Shown: in pieces, positions 63,899 to 64,000 of the stretch
Position numbering within the stretch: position 1 is the stretch's first letter
Layout of the letters: each line of letters begins with the position of its first letter
Source: Paenibacillus sp. Soil766
GTDB taxonomy: Bacteria > Bacillota > Bacilli > Paenibacillales > NBRC-103111
NCBI RefSeq assembly: GCF_001428105.1
Contig: NZ_LMSJ01000002.1
Coordinates: forward strand, 3,163 to 67,162
Direction of reading: 5' to 3'
DNA: 64,000 nt
Made by a program: the position numbers and the translations under genes
The notes under the pieces: generated by a model
Told to the model about the DNA's origin: nothing
Database searches by the model: none
What the model saw: only the letters and a program-made list of their open reading frames with translations

Positions 63899-64000
63899 AT
63901 GAATAAATTATCCAACGGGGAAAAGATATTTAACGTATTCAACTATTTGTTTTTATCGTTGCTTGCCTTTGCCACCCTATATCCTTTCTGGTATGTTCTC
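63899..64000 (+). CDS. Sugar ABC transporter permease, YtcP type (partial)
   Basis: The first 34 codons are visible: a short polar start (MNKLSNGEKIF), then a hydrophobic helix and the family motif TLYPFWYVL. It starts 10 nt after the previous permease stop and runs off the window. A solute-binding protein probably follows. Confidence 0.85.
   Translation, partial: MNKLSNGEKIFNVFNYLFLSLLAFATLYPFWYVL

Noticed and set aside
43527..64000. Prophage, defence island or biosynthetic cluster
   Set aside because: All intact genes are sugar sensing, uptake or glycan-active; no phage structural, nuclease/toxin or NRPS/PKS-type genes are seen.

Overview
The window looks like a chromosomal segment of a spore-forming, Paenibacillus-like member of the Bacillota. 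The evidence is as follows. A 16-gene tRNA run has the same order as the Bacillus subtilis trnD cluster. Several sporulation-linked genes are present: two YjcZ-type miniproteins, SspI, a YheC/YheD ATP-grasp protein, a Ger(x)C fragment and stalk-domain/3D proteins. There are also repeated YesM/YesN sensor pairs next to LplB/YtcP-type sugar ABC transporters that lack an ATPase gene. The species cannot be fixed from the sequence alone.

Layout. 1-1.6 kb: tRNA array, probably trailing an rRNA operon outside the window; its tRNA-Thr gene has lost the D-arm. 1.7-8.9 kb: YesMN two-component system, two permeases and a lipoprotein solute-binding protein. 9-14.7 kb: YjcZ miniprotein, methyltransferase, ROK regulator, hydrolase, a small HTH protein and an OmpR-type two-component system. 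14.8-20.5 kb: a Met/Asp-rich stalk protein, then a molybdenum cofactor block (a membrane/sulfite-oxidase-fold fusion, MOSC protein, MobA, MoaA, MoeA). 20.6-25.8 kb: second YjcZ gene, 3D-domain wall protein, a PspA-like gene with liaF-liaS-liaR homologues, signal peptidase I. 26-34.7 kb: FliD-like orphan, acetyltransferase, Sm-like small protein, zwf, metallophosphoesterase, prfC, YheC/D protein and an EAL phosphodiesterase. 35-39.2 kb: LacI regulator with two Gfo/Idh/MocA oxidoreductases and a ThuA protein. 39.3-41.1 kb: sspI, a KtrA-type potassium channel regulator and a TrmH-family rRNA methyltransferase.

41.1-43.5 kb is a decayed junction with transposon-end-like tandem repeats, a frameshifted XRE regulator, IS110-family remnants and a GerC tail. 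In related genomes pheST usually follows the methyltransferase; here it does not.

43.5-64 kb is a carbohydrate-utilisation locus. It holds YesM/YesN sensors, a solute-binding lipoprotein, two permeases, a FAD-dependent oxidoreductase with a C-terminal beta-sandwich-like region, a GH42 beta-galactosidase, a membrane-anchored AraC regulator, a 1735-residue secreted multidomain protein and a second permease pair that runs off the window. The secreted protein has a roughly 375-residue central domain that I cannot assign; I propose it as a candidate polysaccharide-degrading domain. An imperfect repeat of about 70 bp lies upstream of both the secreted protein and the second permease pair and is probably the shared control element that links extracellular breakdown to uptake.
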